A stretch of DNA of 64,000 nucleotides from Terrimonas pollutisoli (GCF_029360765.1 NZ_JARKNA010000018.1:1-64000), one strand, 5' to 3'; shown: positions 42,091 to 51,036, counted from the first letter of the stretch. Numbers and translations: made by a program. The notes: generated by a model from the sequence alone, not told the origin.

Positions 42091-42540
42091 GTGTCTGAAC
42101 GCAGCCTGAAATTATCGATCAATAATCATGACCTGGCCGAAGCATTTTTTGAAGATACCCGGCTGCTGGGCATCATGGCTCCGGTAAAAGACTACCAATT
42201 TTGCTGGCAGCTCAACAGCCTGTTGGGTATGGACTTCCGGATTAATCACGAATTGGAAATTGGCCTGAAGAAAAAAAAGCGGGACTATTTTTTTTCAATC
42301 TTTGAATATCATGAGCCGACAGGTTCATTGTCACATTACTTATACAACAATCAGTTTGAAGGAGAGTATTTGTTGCCGGAATTCAAACATCTTGATTTTT
42401 TGTGGCTGATGAAAGATGACCTCGTCAGCGATGAAGATCTTCATAAAATCATCAATCCTGTGCGATCAATAGCAGGTGTCCAGTTGGTAGTTGAATTGAC
42501 CAATGAAAAGATAAAAAACAAAGAACACCTGGTTTTTTAA
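42091..42540 (+). CDS. IPExxxVDY family protein
   Basis: A 149-residue protein of the Bacteroidota-specific IPExxxVDY family. The name motif is present in relaxed form as 'LLPEFKHLDFLWLMKDD', and the N-terminal 'LAEAFFEDTRLLGIMAPVKDYQFCWQLNSLLGMDFRIN' fits the family. The reading starts with GTG at 42091; no ATG lies at a sensible distance. No biochemical function is known. It is close behind the M28 peptidase gene and probably co-transcribed with it. Confidence 0.88.
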   Translation: MSERSLKLSINNHDLAEAFFEDTRLLGIMAPVKDYQFCWQLNSLLGMDFRINHELEIGLKKKKRDYFFSIFEYHEPTGSLSHYLYNNQFEGEYLLPEFKHLDFLWLMKDDLVSDEDLHKIINPVRSIAGVQLVVELTNEKIKNKEHLVF

Positions 42541-42577
42541 TAAATAATTTTTTCTAACCCATCTAAATTGAAATTGT

Positions 42578-42814
42578 ATGTGGAAGGAAACTGATAACAA
42601 ATTGTACAGGAAATTCCAGTTTAAGAACTTTAGTGAAGCCTTTGCCTTCATGACAAGAGTAGCGTTGGCAGCTGAAAAAATGGATCACCACCCCGAATGG
42701 AAAAACGTTTGGAACACGGTGGAAGTCTGGCTTTGCACCCATGATGCCGGTGATATTGTAACAGAAAGAGACCGGAAACTTGCCGGTAAGATCGACGCCC
42801 TGGTTAGCGAATAA
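42578..42814 (+). CDS. 4a-hydroxytetrahydrobiopterin dehydratase
   Basis: A 78-residue pterin-4a-carbinolamine dehydratase (PCD/PhhB/DCoH family). The catalytic His pair and context are clear in 'AEKMDHHPEWKNVWNTVEVWLCTHDAGDIVTERDRKLAGKID', and 'FKNFSEAFAFMTRVALAAEK' is the upstream family segment. It dehydrates the oxidised pterin made by aromatic amino-acid hydroxylases or serves molybdopterin metabolism. It starts 37 bases after the IPExxxVDY gene. No hydroxylase gene is nearby. Confidence 0.93.
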   Translation: MWKETDNKLYRKFQFKNFSEAFAFMTRVALAAEKMDHHPEWKNVWNTVEVWLCTHDAGDIVTERDRKLAGKIDALVSE

Positions 42815-42905
42815 AATCCGTCCAACTATTTTGGTAAAAAAATAAGATGGGACAAACAAAAGTCTTGTCTTTTTGTTTTGTTACTTCTATATAAACATTA
42901 ACCTT

Positions 42906-43856
42906 ATGCCATCTAAAAAAATCATCGCCATATTTGGCGCTACTGGTGCACAGGGAGGCGGATTAGCCCGTGCTATTCTTCATGACAGCAATAGTGAGTT
43001 TGCCGTTCGTGCCGTCACAAGAGATCCGGCATCTGATAAAGCCAAAGAGCTTTCGAAGATGGGAGCCGAAGTCGTTGCTGCTGATGTTGATGACCTTGAA
43101 AGTATGACCAAAGCTTTGGAAGGCGCATACGGCGCCTATTTTGTCACCTTTTACTGGGCACACTTTTCGCCGGAGAAGGAAATAGCCGAAGCAAAGATGA
43201 TGGCGGATGCTGCAAAAAAAGCCGGCCTTAAACATGTGATATGGTCCACCCTGGAAGATACCCGAAACTGGATACCGCTTTCCGATGATAGAATGCCCAC
43301 TCTGATGGGAAAATATAAGGTCCCCCATTTTGATGGAAAGGGTGAGTCCGATCATTTCTTTACCGATGCAGGGGTGCCGACCACTTTTCTGCTCGCTTCT
43401 TTTTATTGGGAAAATTTGATCTATTTCGGTGCAGGTCCTAAACGAGGCGCTGATGGTAAATTGGCAATTACTTTCCCAATGGGTGATAAAAAGCTTTCCG
43501 GGATCGCATCTGAAGATATCGGAAAATGTGCCTATGGAATCTTCAAAAAAGGCTTATCCATGGTTGGCAAAAGAATTGGTGTTGCGGGCGGAGAACCTAC
43601 CTGTCAACAAATGGCTGAATCGCTGTCAAAAGCCCTTGGTGAGGAAGTCGTTTATAATGAAGTAACACCGGAAACCTACCGGAGTTTTGGTTTTCCCGGA
43701 GCTGATGACCTGGGCAATATGTTCCAGTTTTATCGTGACTTTGAAGAAGTATGCACGTCTACAAGGGATGTCAAATTTTCCAAACAACTTAATCCAGCCA
43801 TTCAGTCGTTTGATCAGTGGCTGGTGGAAAATGCATTAAAGATTCCGATTGATTAA
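42906..43856 (+). CDS. NmrA/HSCARG-like NAD(P)-binding protein
   Basis: A 316-residue NmrA-family atypical SDR. The Rossmann glycine motif is 'IAIFGATGAQGGGLARAIL' at residues 6-24, followed by 'AVRAVTRDPASDKAKEL', 'YFVTFYWAHF' and 'HVIWSTLEDTRNW', which match human HSCARG/NMRAL1 more closely than the catalytic SDRs. HSCARG senses the NADPH/NADP ratio. The ATG at 42906 precedes the first strand directly; a longer reading from 42873 is unlikely. It is a distant paralogue of the protein at 3659 but lies in a core region, ending 18 bases from a convergent gene. Confidence 0.88.
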   Translation: MPSKKIIAIFGATGAQGGGLARAILHDSNSEFAVRAVTRDPASDKAKELSKMGAEVVAADVDDLESMTKALEGAYGAYFVTFYWAHFSPEKEIAEAKMMADAAKKAGLKHVIWSTLEDTRNWIPLSDDRMPTLMGKYKVPHFDGKGESDHFFTDAGVPTTFLLASFYWENLIYFGAGPKRGADGKLAITFPMGDKKLSGIASEDIGKCAYGIFKKGLSMVGKRIGVAGGEPTCQQMAESLSKALGEEVVYNEVTPETYRSFGFPGADDLGNMFQFYRDFEEVCTSTRDVKFSKQLNPAIQSFDQWLVENALKIPID

Positions 43857-43874
43857 GTTATTACCTGGAATTGA

Positions 43875-44681
43875 TTAATTTTTTATCCACGCAATTATTC
43901 GCAACGGTCCGCCGCTACCATTTTTAATTTTCATTGGTAACGCTACTATATAGGCGCCTGTGGCAGGCAATTGATCCATATTGGCTACGTTTTCAAATCC
44001 CGGTATATTGGCGCCCATTAAAACCTGGTGAGTTTTAAAATCTTTTGATTGTCCGTAGTCGATGCTGGGAGTGTCAATACCTACTGCTTTTACCTTATGC
44101 TGTACTAACCATTCTGCCGCTTTCGGATCAATGCCGGGAAAATGTAGTTTGGCTATTCCGGCTTCACCTTTTTCAGATGTGCCAAAATATTTCTCTGCAT
44201 CGGGATAAAACTTTCCATAACCAGTCCTGAATAGTACGATCGCATTTTCTTTGATTGAACCGTTCGTCTTTTCCCACTGGTTTATATCATCAACAGTAAT
44301 AAGATAGTCACGGTTGTTTACTGCTTTGGCAGATACATCAATAACCACGGCCTCTCCGGTAAGTTGATCCAATGTTAGTTTATCTGTACTCAATCCCTTT
44401 GCTGAAAAATGAACAGGGGCATCAAGGTGAGTGCCTCCATGTTCCGGCGCTGTAAACGCAAATGAGGAATAGTAAAATCCGCCTTCTGTATTTCCTTCTG
44501 CAAGGGTATCCAGCCTGAATCCCGAAGGATTATTTGGCCAATACAGCGTTTGATCTGAAAAGTCATAACTCAGATCAATCCATTTGCCGCTATTGAGTAA
44601 GTTGCTGAGCTTAGGTTCGGTATTATTGCAGGACAGCAGTAGAGGAATAGTGAATGTAAATATAGCCTTAATCAGTTTCAT
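43875..44681 (-). CDS. Cyclase-family lipoprotein (kynurenine formamidase-like)
   Basis: A 268-residue protein with a lipoprotein signal (L-L-L-S-C18). The cyclase/formamidase metal motif 'HGGTHLDAPVHF' gives H81, H85, D87 and H91, and 'IDTPSIDYGQSKDFKTHQVLM' and 'FENVANMDQLP' complete the family core. Relatives hydrolyse N-formylkynurenine, isatin or other cyclic amides and esters with manganese or zinc. Lipid anchoring in the periplasm or outer membrane is inferred from the lipobox. A perfect 11-bp inverted repeat sits directly upstream as a likely operator. Confidence 0.88.
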   Translation of the reverse strand: MKLIKAIFTFTIPLLLSCNNTEPKLSNLLNSGKWIDLSYDFSDQTLYWPNNPSGFRLDTLAEGNTEGGFYYSSFAFTAPEHGGTHLDAPVHFSAKGLSTDKLTLDQLTGEAVVIDVSAKAVNNRDYLITVDDINQWEKTNGSIKENAIVLFRTGYGKFYPDAEKYFGTSEKGEAGIAKLHFPGIDPKAAEWLVQHKVKAVGIDTPSIDYGQSKDFKTHQVLMGANIPGFENVANMDQLPATGAYIVALPMKIKNGSGGPLRIIAWIKN

Positions 44682-44686
44682 ACAAG

Positions 44687-44727
44687 TTTAGTTTGACCGG
44701 TTAACTAATCAATAATGTCAAACTAAA
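44687..44727 (-). promoter_or_regulatory. Inverted-repeat operator before the cyclase gene
   Basis: TTTAGTTTGAC (44687-44697) and GTCAAACTAAA (44717-44727) are perfect complements with a 19-base spacer, ending six bases before the start codon of the cyclase gene. The spacing suits a dimeric repressor or an RNA hairpin. The regulator is unknown. Confidence 0.6.
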
Positions 44728-44773
44728 TTTAATTATAAAATGGAGGCTCCGCGAAACTTAAATGATCGATGAT

Positions 44774-46045
44774 TTATTTTTTTCTCCGGAATATAACGGC
44801 AGCATTTTGTTGCAAGTCGGCACTAAAACGGACCTGGTAAATGTCTTCTCCGTCATATACTACCAATAGTCCGGTATTTGGCGGATATTTTCCAAGGTTC
44901 TCAGCATATAAAACAAGGTTTACTTCGTTGTTGCCCGGCGCCATGTGAATAGTCTTTTTTATTGCAGTAGCCTTTAATCCTTGTTTGGCGAGAATGATTT
45001 CACCATTCAATAAAATACTAACAGTGTCTCCGTCTATTTCCCCGTTATCATAAAGTCTTAACTCAAGACTGTCTGATTTGAATTCAACCACTTGAGGTGC
45101 AATCGTTTTTCTTTCTGCTACAAAAGCGGCTGCTGTAGGTATTTTTATTTCGGGTTTTTGAATATCAGTGGTAATGATTTTCCTTTCTGATTCAGACCTT
45201 GTAATCGCTGTAGCATTTCTCTCTTTGGGTTCTTCAACTGTTGTTTGCGGCAATGGTTTTATTTCTTCTTTTTTGATCGCCAGTTCACGCTTGCTGACCG
45301 AAGGTTGTTGAAGGGTATTGTCAAAATTCTTTCTTTCTTCAACTTGTACCTTATTGGCAGGCAAATCAGTTTTTCTCAATTCAGCAGATGCTACTACCTC
45401 TTCTTCCTGCTTTGCCGGCTCGTCAATTTTCTTTTCAGTTTTAGTTGTCGCGGCTTTAGCTATAGTCGTTTCTTTTTTTGCCGGTTGGGTATTAGTAGAA
45501 GGCGATGTTTGTTGAGTCGATTTTTTTGAGGATGCATAAAACGCTACCTCATCGGCTACTTTTAATTCTTCGAGGTGCGGGAAGATTTTTGATTTTTCAT
45601 AATTGGGTTCATCTTTCAACTCAACCCTGCCGGAAATGGAGTAAAACTTTTTGGTTTGATTGGTTTTCCAGTCGCCTTCAAGATGCCAGGTGCTATCCTG
45701 TTTGTTCATGCGAAAGGTGCTGGTCATTTTTACTCCTTTGTCAAGCTTACCACGAAAGTTATAGGAAATGATTTCATCATCTTTTACTTCGCACACATCA
45801 CCATTGACGGTTCCTTTTACTCTTTTTAAAACATAGTAAAGCGTATCATTTACGATAAAACTACTGCGGGAATACCCGTATACTTTTTGCCTGTATTCGG
45901 TGAGTGCAATTTCAAACGACTGATCCTTACGAATGGTGACACTATCATTGCTTAAAGAACCCACCCATAGGCCCGTCAGGCTTTTCTGTGCATGAAATAC
46001 CAGCGGTGAAAGCAGGAAGAGCGGCAGCAGTTTTAGTGTTTTCAT
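44774..46045 (-). CDS. Secreted protein of unknown function, Lys/Glu/Thr-rich linker
   Basis: A 423-residue exported protein with a signal peptide of about 19 residues (L-P-L-F-L-L-S-P-L-V-F-H-A). The N-terminal ~150 residues look like a beta-rich lipocalin-type domain ('SLTGLWVGSLSNDSVTIRK...', '...LEGDWKT'). A low-complexity region rich in Lys, Glu, Thr and Gln spans about 170-320, and a C-terminal beta domain follows ('LELRLYDNGEIDGDTVSILLNGEIIL... GNNEVNLVLYAENLG'). I recognise the C-terminal segment only as a common Bacteroidota 'NGE' type beta-sandwich. Function and partners are unknown; the neighbours give no hint. Confidence 0.75.
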   Translation of the reverse strand: MKTLKLLPLFLLSPLVFHAQKSLTGLWVGSLSNDSVTIRKDQSFEIALTEYRQKVYGYSRSSFIVNDTLYYVLKRVKGTVNGDVCEVKDDEIISYNFRGKLDKGVKMTSTFRMNKQDSTWHLEGDWKTNQTKKFYSISGRVELKDEPNYEKSKIFPHLEELKVADEVAFYASSKKSTQQTSPSTNTQPAKKETTIAKAATTKTEKKIDEPAKQEEEVVASAELRKTDLPANKVQVEERKNFDNTLQQPSVSKRELAIKKEEIKPLPQTTVEEPKERNATAITRSESERKIITTDIQKPEIKIPTAAAFVAERKTIAPQVVEFKSDSLELRLYDNGEIDGDTVSILLNGEIILAKQGLKATAIKKTIHMAPGNNEVNLVLYAENLGKYPPNTGLLVVYDGEDIYQVRFSADLQQNAAVIFRRKK

Positions 46046-46144
46046 CAGAATTGGTGTGCCAAAACAGGCTTAGTTAAGGGATATTGTTTTTCAGCATAAC
46101 TATAACGAAAACAGAGTGGCCAGATTGTGTAACGAAGGGCATAA

Positions 46145-46171
46145 AAAAAGCTTCTCACCGAGAAGCTTTTT
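46145..46171 (-). terminator. Terminator after the small lipoprotein gene
   Basis: A 12-bp stem (AAAAAGCTTCTC and complement) with loop ACC. The minus-strand RNA ends in a U-run, 20 bases after the gene at 46192-46449. Confidence 0.9.
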
Positions 46172-46191
46172 AAGAAAATAGGATTATTTCA

Positions 46192-46449
46192 TCAATCTTT
46201 TTTCACGTCCACTTTTACATCTTTGCTACTTACCGAAGTGCCCGAGTCTCCGACTTTTATCTCAGTACCACTTTTCGTTTTCACTTCGGCGCCACCAGGT
46301 CCTATCGATACTTCTGTTTTCTTTGGCTCTTCTTTCTTTACCCCGGTCTTTTCTTCAGAAGTGTTTGTCTTTTCCTTTTTTTCATCATTACAGGAAAACA
46401 GGATCAGCAAAGAAGCAGCAACAAAAAATTTTACAAAACTTGTTTTCAT
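46192..46449 (-). CDS. Small lipoprotein of unknown function
   Basis: An 85-residue protein with a lipobox at C20 ('LLILFSC'). The mature part is very rich in Lys, Glu, Ser and Thr and ends in alternating beta-like repeats ('VSIGPGGAEVKTKSGTEIKVGDSGTSVSSKDVKVDVKKD'), resembling the short DUF-type repeats found after lipoproteins in this phylum. No function is known. It begins 24 bases downstream of rho on the same strand, and a terminator follows it, so it may share the rho transcript. Confidence 0.7.
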   Translation of the reverse strand: MKTSFVKFFVAASLLILFSCNDEKKEKTNTSEEKTGVKKEEPKKTEVSIGPGGAEVKTKSGTEIKVGDSGTSVSSKDVKVDVKKD

Positions 46450-46473
46450 GTCTTCAGGTATTAAAAAGAAATA

Positions 46474-48120
46474 TTAGCGATTCATTGATGCAAGGAATTC
46501 TTCATTGTTCTTAGTTCCCTTCATCCTGTTTTGTAGTTCACGCATCGCTTCTTCTACGTTCATATCAGCAAGGAAAACACGCAGAAGATTCATCCGTTGC
46601 AATACATCCCTTTCTAATAACAGGTCATCCCGACGGGTAGAAGATGCTGTGAGGTCAATAGCCGGGTAGATACGTTTATTAGACAAGCGCCGTTCCAATT
46701 GCAATTCCATGTTACCAGTACCTTTAAATTCTTCAAAGATCACCTCGTCCATTTTGCTCCCTGTATCTACAAGAGCGGTTGCAATGATAGTTAATGAACC
46801 GCCATTCTCTATTTTACGGGCAGCTCCAAAAAACTGTTTTGGCTTTTGCATAGCATTAGCTTCCACACCACCGGATAATACTTTACCACTTGACGGCGCA
46901 ACGGTATTGTGTGCACGGGCAAGACGGGTAATAGAATCCAGCAGGATCACTACATCATGGCCGCACTCTACCAGGCGTTTTGCTTTTTGCAAAGCGATGG
47001 TTGAAACTTTAACATGCTTCTCAGCGGGCTCATCAAAAGTGGAAGCGATTACTTCTGCTTTTACACTCCGCTCCATATCGGTTACCTCTTCAGGCCGCTC
47101 ATCTACCAGTACTACCATCAGGTAACACTCCGGATGATTTTCTGCAATGGCATTCGCAACAGCCTTTAACAACATTGTTTTACCCGTTTTTGGCTGTGCT
47201 ACGATCAATCCACGCTGGCCTTTACCAATTGGGGTAAAGAGATCCATGATGCGTGTAGAATAATCGGAAGGAGAAGTAAACAAATTCAATTTCTCAAAAG
47301 GAAACAGTGGTGTCAGGTAGTCGAAGGGAACACGGTCACGAACTTCGTCAGGACCTTTGCCATTAATGGTGTCAACCTTTAATAGCGCAAAATATTTTTC
47401 ACCTTCTTTTGGCGGACGAACAGCGCCATGCACGGTGTCACCTGTCTTTAATCCAAAAAGTTTTATTTGCGAAGGAGAAACATATACATCATCAGGCGAA
47501 GAAAGATAGTTGTAGTCTGAAGAGCGAAGGAAGCCATAACCATCCGGCATCATCTCCAGCACCCCCTCAGAAAGAATAACGCCATCAAATTCGATATTGA
47601 AATTTTGTTCTCTTCTATGATGCTGATGGTGTTTGTTAGGGACTGCTGGAGCCTCAGGTTGAGCGACGGGAGCCGCATTGGCGGCTGCCAGAGCTTCATC
47701 TGCCTGTTGAAAAGCGGCTTCTTCAACAGAAGTTTCCTGGACTTCTTCGGGGAACAGTGTTTCCTCGTCTTTTTCTTCTGTTTTCTTACGTCCTTTCTTC
47801 GCAACAGCTTTTTCATCCTTACGGGCAGGAGGAGAAGATTTTTTTATAATTTTTTTCTCACTGGTAATAGGAGGTGCGGAGGCATCTTCAATAACTGCTT
47901 CCTCAGTAGTGTTTGCAGTGGAAGCCTTTATTATCCGTTTTCTTTTACCTTTTTCTTCTGTTGCGACTCCTGTTTTAGCGCCGGCAATAGCCTGGTTATC
48001 GAGGATTTTATAAATGAGTCCTTGTTTATCTAATTTTTTTGCATTGGGGATGTTGAGCTGCTCAGCAATATCCAGCAGTTCAGGAACGAGCATATCGTTC
48101 AATTGCAGAATGTCATACAT
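46474..48120 (-). CDS. rho: Transcription termination factor Rho
   Basis: A 548-residue Rho. The N-terminal Rho_N segment ('LNDMLVPELLDIAEQLNIPNAKKLDKQGLIYKILD') is followed by a ~130-residue charged insertion rich in Lys, Glu and Ala, as in other Bacteroidota Rho proteins. Then come the cold-shock-like RNA-binding domain ('LEMMPDGYGFLRSSDYNYLSSPDDVYVSPSQIKLFGL') and the hexameric motor with Walker A 'AQPKTGKTMLLKAVANA' and Walker B-type 'GHDVVILLDSITRLARA'. The Q-loop and R-loop regions are intact. The ATG at 48120 begins 15 residues before the Rho_N core. Confidence 0.96.
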   Translation of the reverse strand: MYDILQLNDMLVPELLDIAEQLNIPNAKKLDKQGLIYKILDNQAIAGAKTGVATEEKGKRKRIIKASTANTTEEAVIEDASAPPITSEKKIIKKSSPPARKDEKAVAKKGRKKTEEKDEETLFPEEVQETSVEEAAFQQADEALAAANAAPVAQPEAPAVPNKHHQHHRREQNFNIEFDGVILSEGVLEMMPDGYGFLRSSDYNYLSSPDDVYVSPSQIKLFGLKTGDTVHGAVRPPKEGEKYFALLKVDTINGKGPDEVRDRVPFDYLTPLFPFEKLNLFTSPSDYSTRIMDLFTPIGKGQRGLIVAQPKTGKTMLLKAVANAIAENHPECYLMVVLVDERPEEVTDMERSVKAEVIASTFDEPAEKHVKVSTIALQKAKRLVECGHDVVILLDSITRLARAHNTVAPSSGKVLSGGVEANAMQKPKQFFGAARKIENGGSLTIIATALVDTGSKMDEVIFEEFKGTGNMELQLERRLSNKRIYPAIDLTASSTRRDDLLLERDVLQRMNLLRVFLADMNVEEAMRELQNRMKGTKNNEEFLASMNR

Positions 48121-48450
48121 ACAAAAATCTTGAAGTTTAATAGAGTGATTAAATCACTAAGTCTGAAAAATTTGAAAAAGTTGAGTTTTACTTGAACGGA
48201 TAGGTAGGTTTCTGATGAGCCAATAAACAGGAGAACAAATTACTTATCAGCCTCTTTCCACTGCAATAATACAGTTGTTTTTCGTAAAAACAAAAATTTT
48301 GACCTGACGATTCAAAGGCTTAACTAATTTTTTGACGCTTGATTTAGATGAATATTTTGAAAGAATGACCTGCTTTTTAAGTGATTACATAAAAAGAGGT
48401 TGAGTAATCGCTAAACAACAGAACCCGTCTAAATACTGCCTTTCATGTTT
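48121..48450. other. Divergent rho/asnS intergenic region
   Basis: About 330 bases without a convincing ORF. It must hold the rho promoter on the minus strand, but no clean TAnnTTTG could be placed. The asnS -7 element lies at its right edge. No repeat or RNA family is recognised; an RNA leader for rho is possible but not visible. Confidence 0.5.
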
Positions 48451-48458
48451 TACCTTTG
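48451..48458 (+). promoter_or_regulatory. -7 element of asnS
   Basis: TACCTTTG matches TAnnTTTG, 24 bases before the ATG at 48483. It covers the alternative TTG start at 48456, which is therefore rejected. Confidence 0.6.
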
Positions 48459-48482
48459 CCAACTCTAAAAAAAAAAGACGCT

Positions 48483-49922
48483 ATGTTCAATCAAAGGGTT
48501 AAAATCAAGGAACTGCTGTTGCAGGAGCCAACACGACAGGAAGTAACGGTAATGGGATGGGTGCGTACGTTTCGTAATAACCAATTCATAGCATTGAATG
48601 ATGGCTCAACCAATACAAACCTACAGGTGGTAGTTGAGTTGGGTAAGTTTGATGATGAAACATTGAAGCGAATAACTACATCGGCCGCTATAAAAATAAC
48701 CGGAACTGTCGCACCTTCATTGGGCAAGGGTCAAAAGCTGGAGTTGAAGGCGAGCGCAATGACAATACTTGGCGATAGTGATGCCGAAAAATATCCCTTG
48801 CAACCCAAAAAACATTCATTGGAGTTTTTGCGGGAAATAGCGCATCTGCGTTTTCGTACCAATACATTTGGATCTGTGTTTCGCATTCGTCATTCTTTAG
48901 CCTTTGCTGTTCATAAGTTTTTTAATGATAAGGGCTTTGTGTATATGCATACGCCTATCATTACCGCCAGTGACGCAGAAGGTGCTGGTGAAATGTTCCG
49001 GGTAACGACTTTGTCTCCCGATAATGCTCCCCGTGATGAAAAAGGAAATGTGGATTATAAAGAAGATTTTTTTGGACGGTCAACTAACCTAACGGTAAGC
49101 GGACAGCTGGAAGGTGAATTGGGGGCGACCGCGTTTGGTGATATTTATACATTCGGTCCTACTTTTAGAGCAGAGAATTCAAACACTGCACGTCACCTGG
49201 CGGAGTTCTGGATGATAGAGCCCGAAATGGCTTTTTATGATTTGGAAGATAACGCCAACCTTGCTGAAGAATTTATCAAATATTTGATTCAGTATGCAAT
49301 GGATAACAACCGCGAGGATCTCGATTTCCTGGCGCAGCGACTGGCTGATGAAGAAAAACAATTGCCACAGGATAAGAGAAGTGAAATGGGCTTGATTGAG
49401 AAGCTGGAGTTTGTTCTTAAAAATAATTTTGAAAGACTGACATATACTGAAGCGATTGAAATTTTAAGAGAAAGTAATTATAACAAGAAAAAGAAATTTC
49501 AATATCCCATTACAGACTGGGGTATGGACCTGCAAAGCGAACATGAAAGATACCTGGTAGAAAAGCATTTCAAAAAACCAGTTATTCTTACCAACTATCC
49601 CGCCGCTATCAAATCATTTTACATGCGACAAAATGATGATGGTAAAACCGTGGCTGCAATGGATATCCTGGCACCAGGCATTGGCGAAATTGTAGGTGGC
49701 TCACAAAGAGAAGAACGATTGGATAAATTGGAAGCAAGAATGAAAGAATTAAATATCCCTGTTGATGAATTGTGGTGGTACCTCGATACCAGACGTTTCG
49801 GAACCGTGCCACATGCCGGTTTTGGATTGGGCTTTGAGAGAATGGTGCAGTTTGTTACTGGCATGGGCAATATTCGTGACGTAATTGCATTTCCAAGAAC
49901 ACCGAAGAGCGCAGAATTCTAA
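48483..49922 (+). CDS. asnS: Asparaginyl-tRNA synthetase
   Basis: A 479-residue class IIb synthetase. An OB-fold anticodon-binding domain ('EVTVMGWVRTFRNNQFIALNDGS', residues ~20-110) precedes the catalytic core: motif 1 near 'FFNDKGFVYMHTPIITASDAEGAGEMF', motif 2 'FGPTFRAENSNTARHLAEFWMIEPE' and motif 3 'GFGLGFERMVQFVTGMGNIRDVIAFPR'. The LAEFWM sequence after motif 2 and the length fit AsnRS rather than AspRS. The ATG at 48483 agrees with the promoter position. A palindromic element starts one base after the stop codon. Confidence 0.95.
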   Translation: MFNQRVKIKELLLQEPTRQEVTVMGWVRTFRNNQFIALNDGSTNTNLQVVVELGKFDDETLKRITTSAAIKITGTVAPSLGKGQKLELKASAMTILGDSDAEKYPLQPKKHSLEFLREIAHLRFRTNTFGSVFRIRHSLAFAVHKFFNDKGFVYMHTPIITASDAEGAGEMFRVTTLSPDNAPRDEKGNVDYKEDFFGRSTNLTVSGQLEGELGATAFGDIYTFGPTFRAENSNTARHLAEFWMIEPEMAFYDLEDNANLAEEFIKYLIQYAMDNNREDLDFLAQRLADEEKQLPQDKRSEMGLIEKLEFVLKNNFERLTYTEAIEILRESNYNKKKKFQYPITDWGMDLQSEHERYLVEKHFKKPVILTNYPAAIKSFYMRQNDDGKTVAAMDILAPGIGEIVGGSQREERLDKLEARMKELNIPVDELWWYLDTRRFGTVPHAGFGLGFERMVQFVTGMGNIRDVIAFPRTPKSAEF

Positions 49923-49923
49923 G

Positions 49924-50049
49924 CTAAGAGTTCAAAGAGAGAAAGAGAAAAGGAGGTCCTGACACTGCAACTAATTAACTTATTAATTTGAAAAGGAGAT
50001 AAAGAGTAAAACTATTACTCTTTATCTCCTTTTCTCTTTTAACTCTTAG
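49924..50049. repeat. Palindromic CTAAGAG element, copy B, with terminator hairpin
   Basis: Outer arms at 49924-49955 and 50026-50049 carry the same CTAAGAGTT(A/C)AAAGAGA termini as the copy at 10515-10627. Inside it lies a perfect 18-bp hairpin (49991-50008 with 50016-50033, seven-base loop). Both ends sit at TAA stop codons (asnS and the universal stress gene), so it can act as a bidirectional terminator. Confidence 0.75.
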
Positions 50050-50050
50050 C

Positions 50051-50878
50051 TTACTCATGGATGCACATCACTGGTATATGCGACTGAAACACCAGTTGCC
50101 GCGAAGAACTTTTTTTAAATAATCCTTCCAGCAGTTTATGTTTCTTGGGAATGGTAATGACCATGTCAAGATTATTGGTTTCGGCAAATTCATTGATTCC
50201 ATCTTCAATGTCTTTATGTTCCAGGTAATGGTATTGAGGTTTTAGATCCTGTAATGCTGTTTTGAGAAGAATCAATTCATGTGGTGTGTCGGGGCTAAAA
50301 TGCCGATTGTCGTAATCAACATTTAGCACATGCAGTTCCGCCTTGAATTCGTTTACAAAAGTCTTTATAACAGATGTAGGGGTTGTTTCTTTTACTTCAC
50401 GAAAATCACAGGCCATACCTATTTTCTTTATACCTGTTCCGTACTCTTTGCCAGTAGGAATACAGATTACCGGCCAGGTAAGATGTTTGATAACTGATAA
50501 GGTATTGCTTCCAAATATAACCCGTTCAACAGCTGAATGACCCTGTGTGCCCATGATCACACAGAAAGGTTGATTCTTGTTGCAGCAATCTTCCAGTTCG
50601 TCGGATAAATTTCCTAGTCTTGATTCTGTATTTATTTGAAGCTTACCCGACGTAATATGTTCAAAATCCTTTTTTACCTGCGCCAGTTTAGCTTCTGCAG
50701 CATCTTTCATTTCATCCACTGACAATAACATTAACGGAGTTTCGCCAATCGCCAGCGGTAACTGGTAAGCATGGAATAAAAGAATGTTTGCATTAATCGC
50801 CAGCGCCATATCCATCGCATAGTGTGTGGCATTGGTTGCTGTAGGCGAAAAGTCCGTTGGAACTATTATTGTTTTCAT
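50051..50878 (-). CDS. Tandem-domain universal stress protein
   Basis: A 275-residue protein with two UspA domains. The first (residues 1-145) has 'MKTIIVPTDFSPTATNATHYAMDMA' and the ATP-binding 'VIMGTQGHSAVERVIFGSNTLSVIKHLTWPVICIP' (G-x2-G-x9-G-S type). The second (~150-275) starts 'IKKIGMACDFREV' and lacks a full ATP motif, as is usual for tandem Usps. It is probably involved in stress resistance in the cytoplasm. The ATG at 50878 opens the first strand; seven more residues upstream are unlikely. It converges with asnS across the palindromic element. Confidence 0.9.
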   Translation of the reverse strand: MKTIIVPTDFSPTATNATHYAMDMALAINANILLFHAYQLPLAIGETPLMLLSVDEMKDAAEAKLAQVKKDFEHITSGKLQINTESRLGNLSDELEDCCNKNQPFCVIMGTQGHSAVERVIFGSNTLSVIKHLTWPVICIPTGKEYGTGIKKIGMACDFREVKETTPTSVIKTFVNEFKAELHVLNVDYDNRHFSPDTPHELILLKTALQDLKPQYHYLEHKDIEDGINEFAETNNLDMVITIPKKHKLLEGLFKKSSSRQLVFQSHIPVMCIHE

Positions 50879-50886
50879 TTGCCTGG

Positions 50887-50949
50887 TTTTTATAAACAAT
50901 TTTAAAGGAAGTCCACAAAATCCATTTTATAAACACTCTTTTATAAAGA
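50887..50949. repeat. Three TTTTATAAA direct repeats
   Basis: TTTTATAAACA occurs at 50888-50898 and 50925-50935, and TTTTATAAAGA at 50939-50949, in the divergent region between the universal stress gene and exbD. They may be regulator-binding boxes or AT-rich promoter DNA. Confidence 0.35.
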
Positions 50950-51036
50950 TAACAATAACAATGCCCCACTAATTACACAATGTAAGGATATAGGTATGGA
51001 ATTTTTTTCTATCAGGATCTCAATGAAAACTAACTT

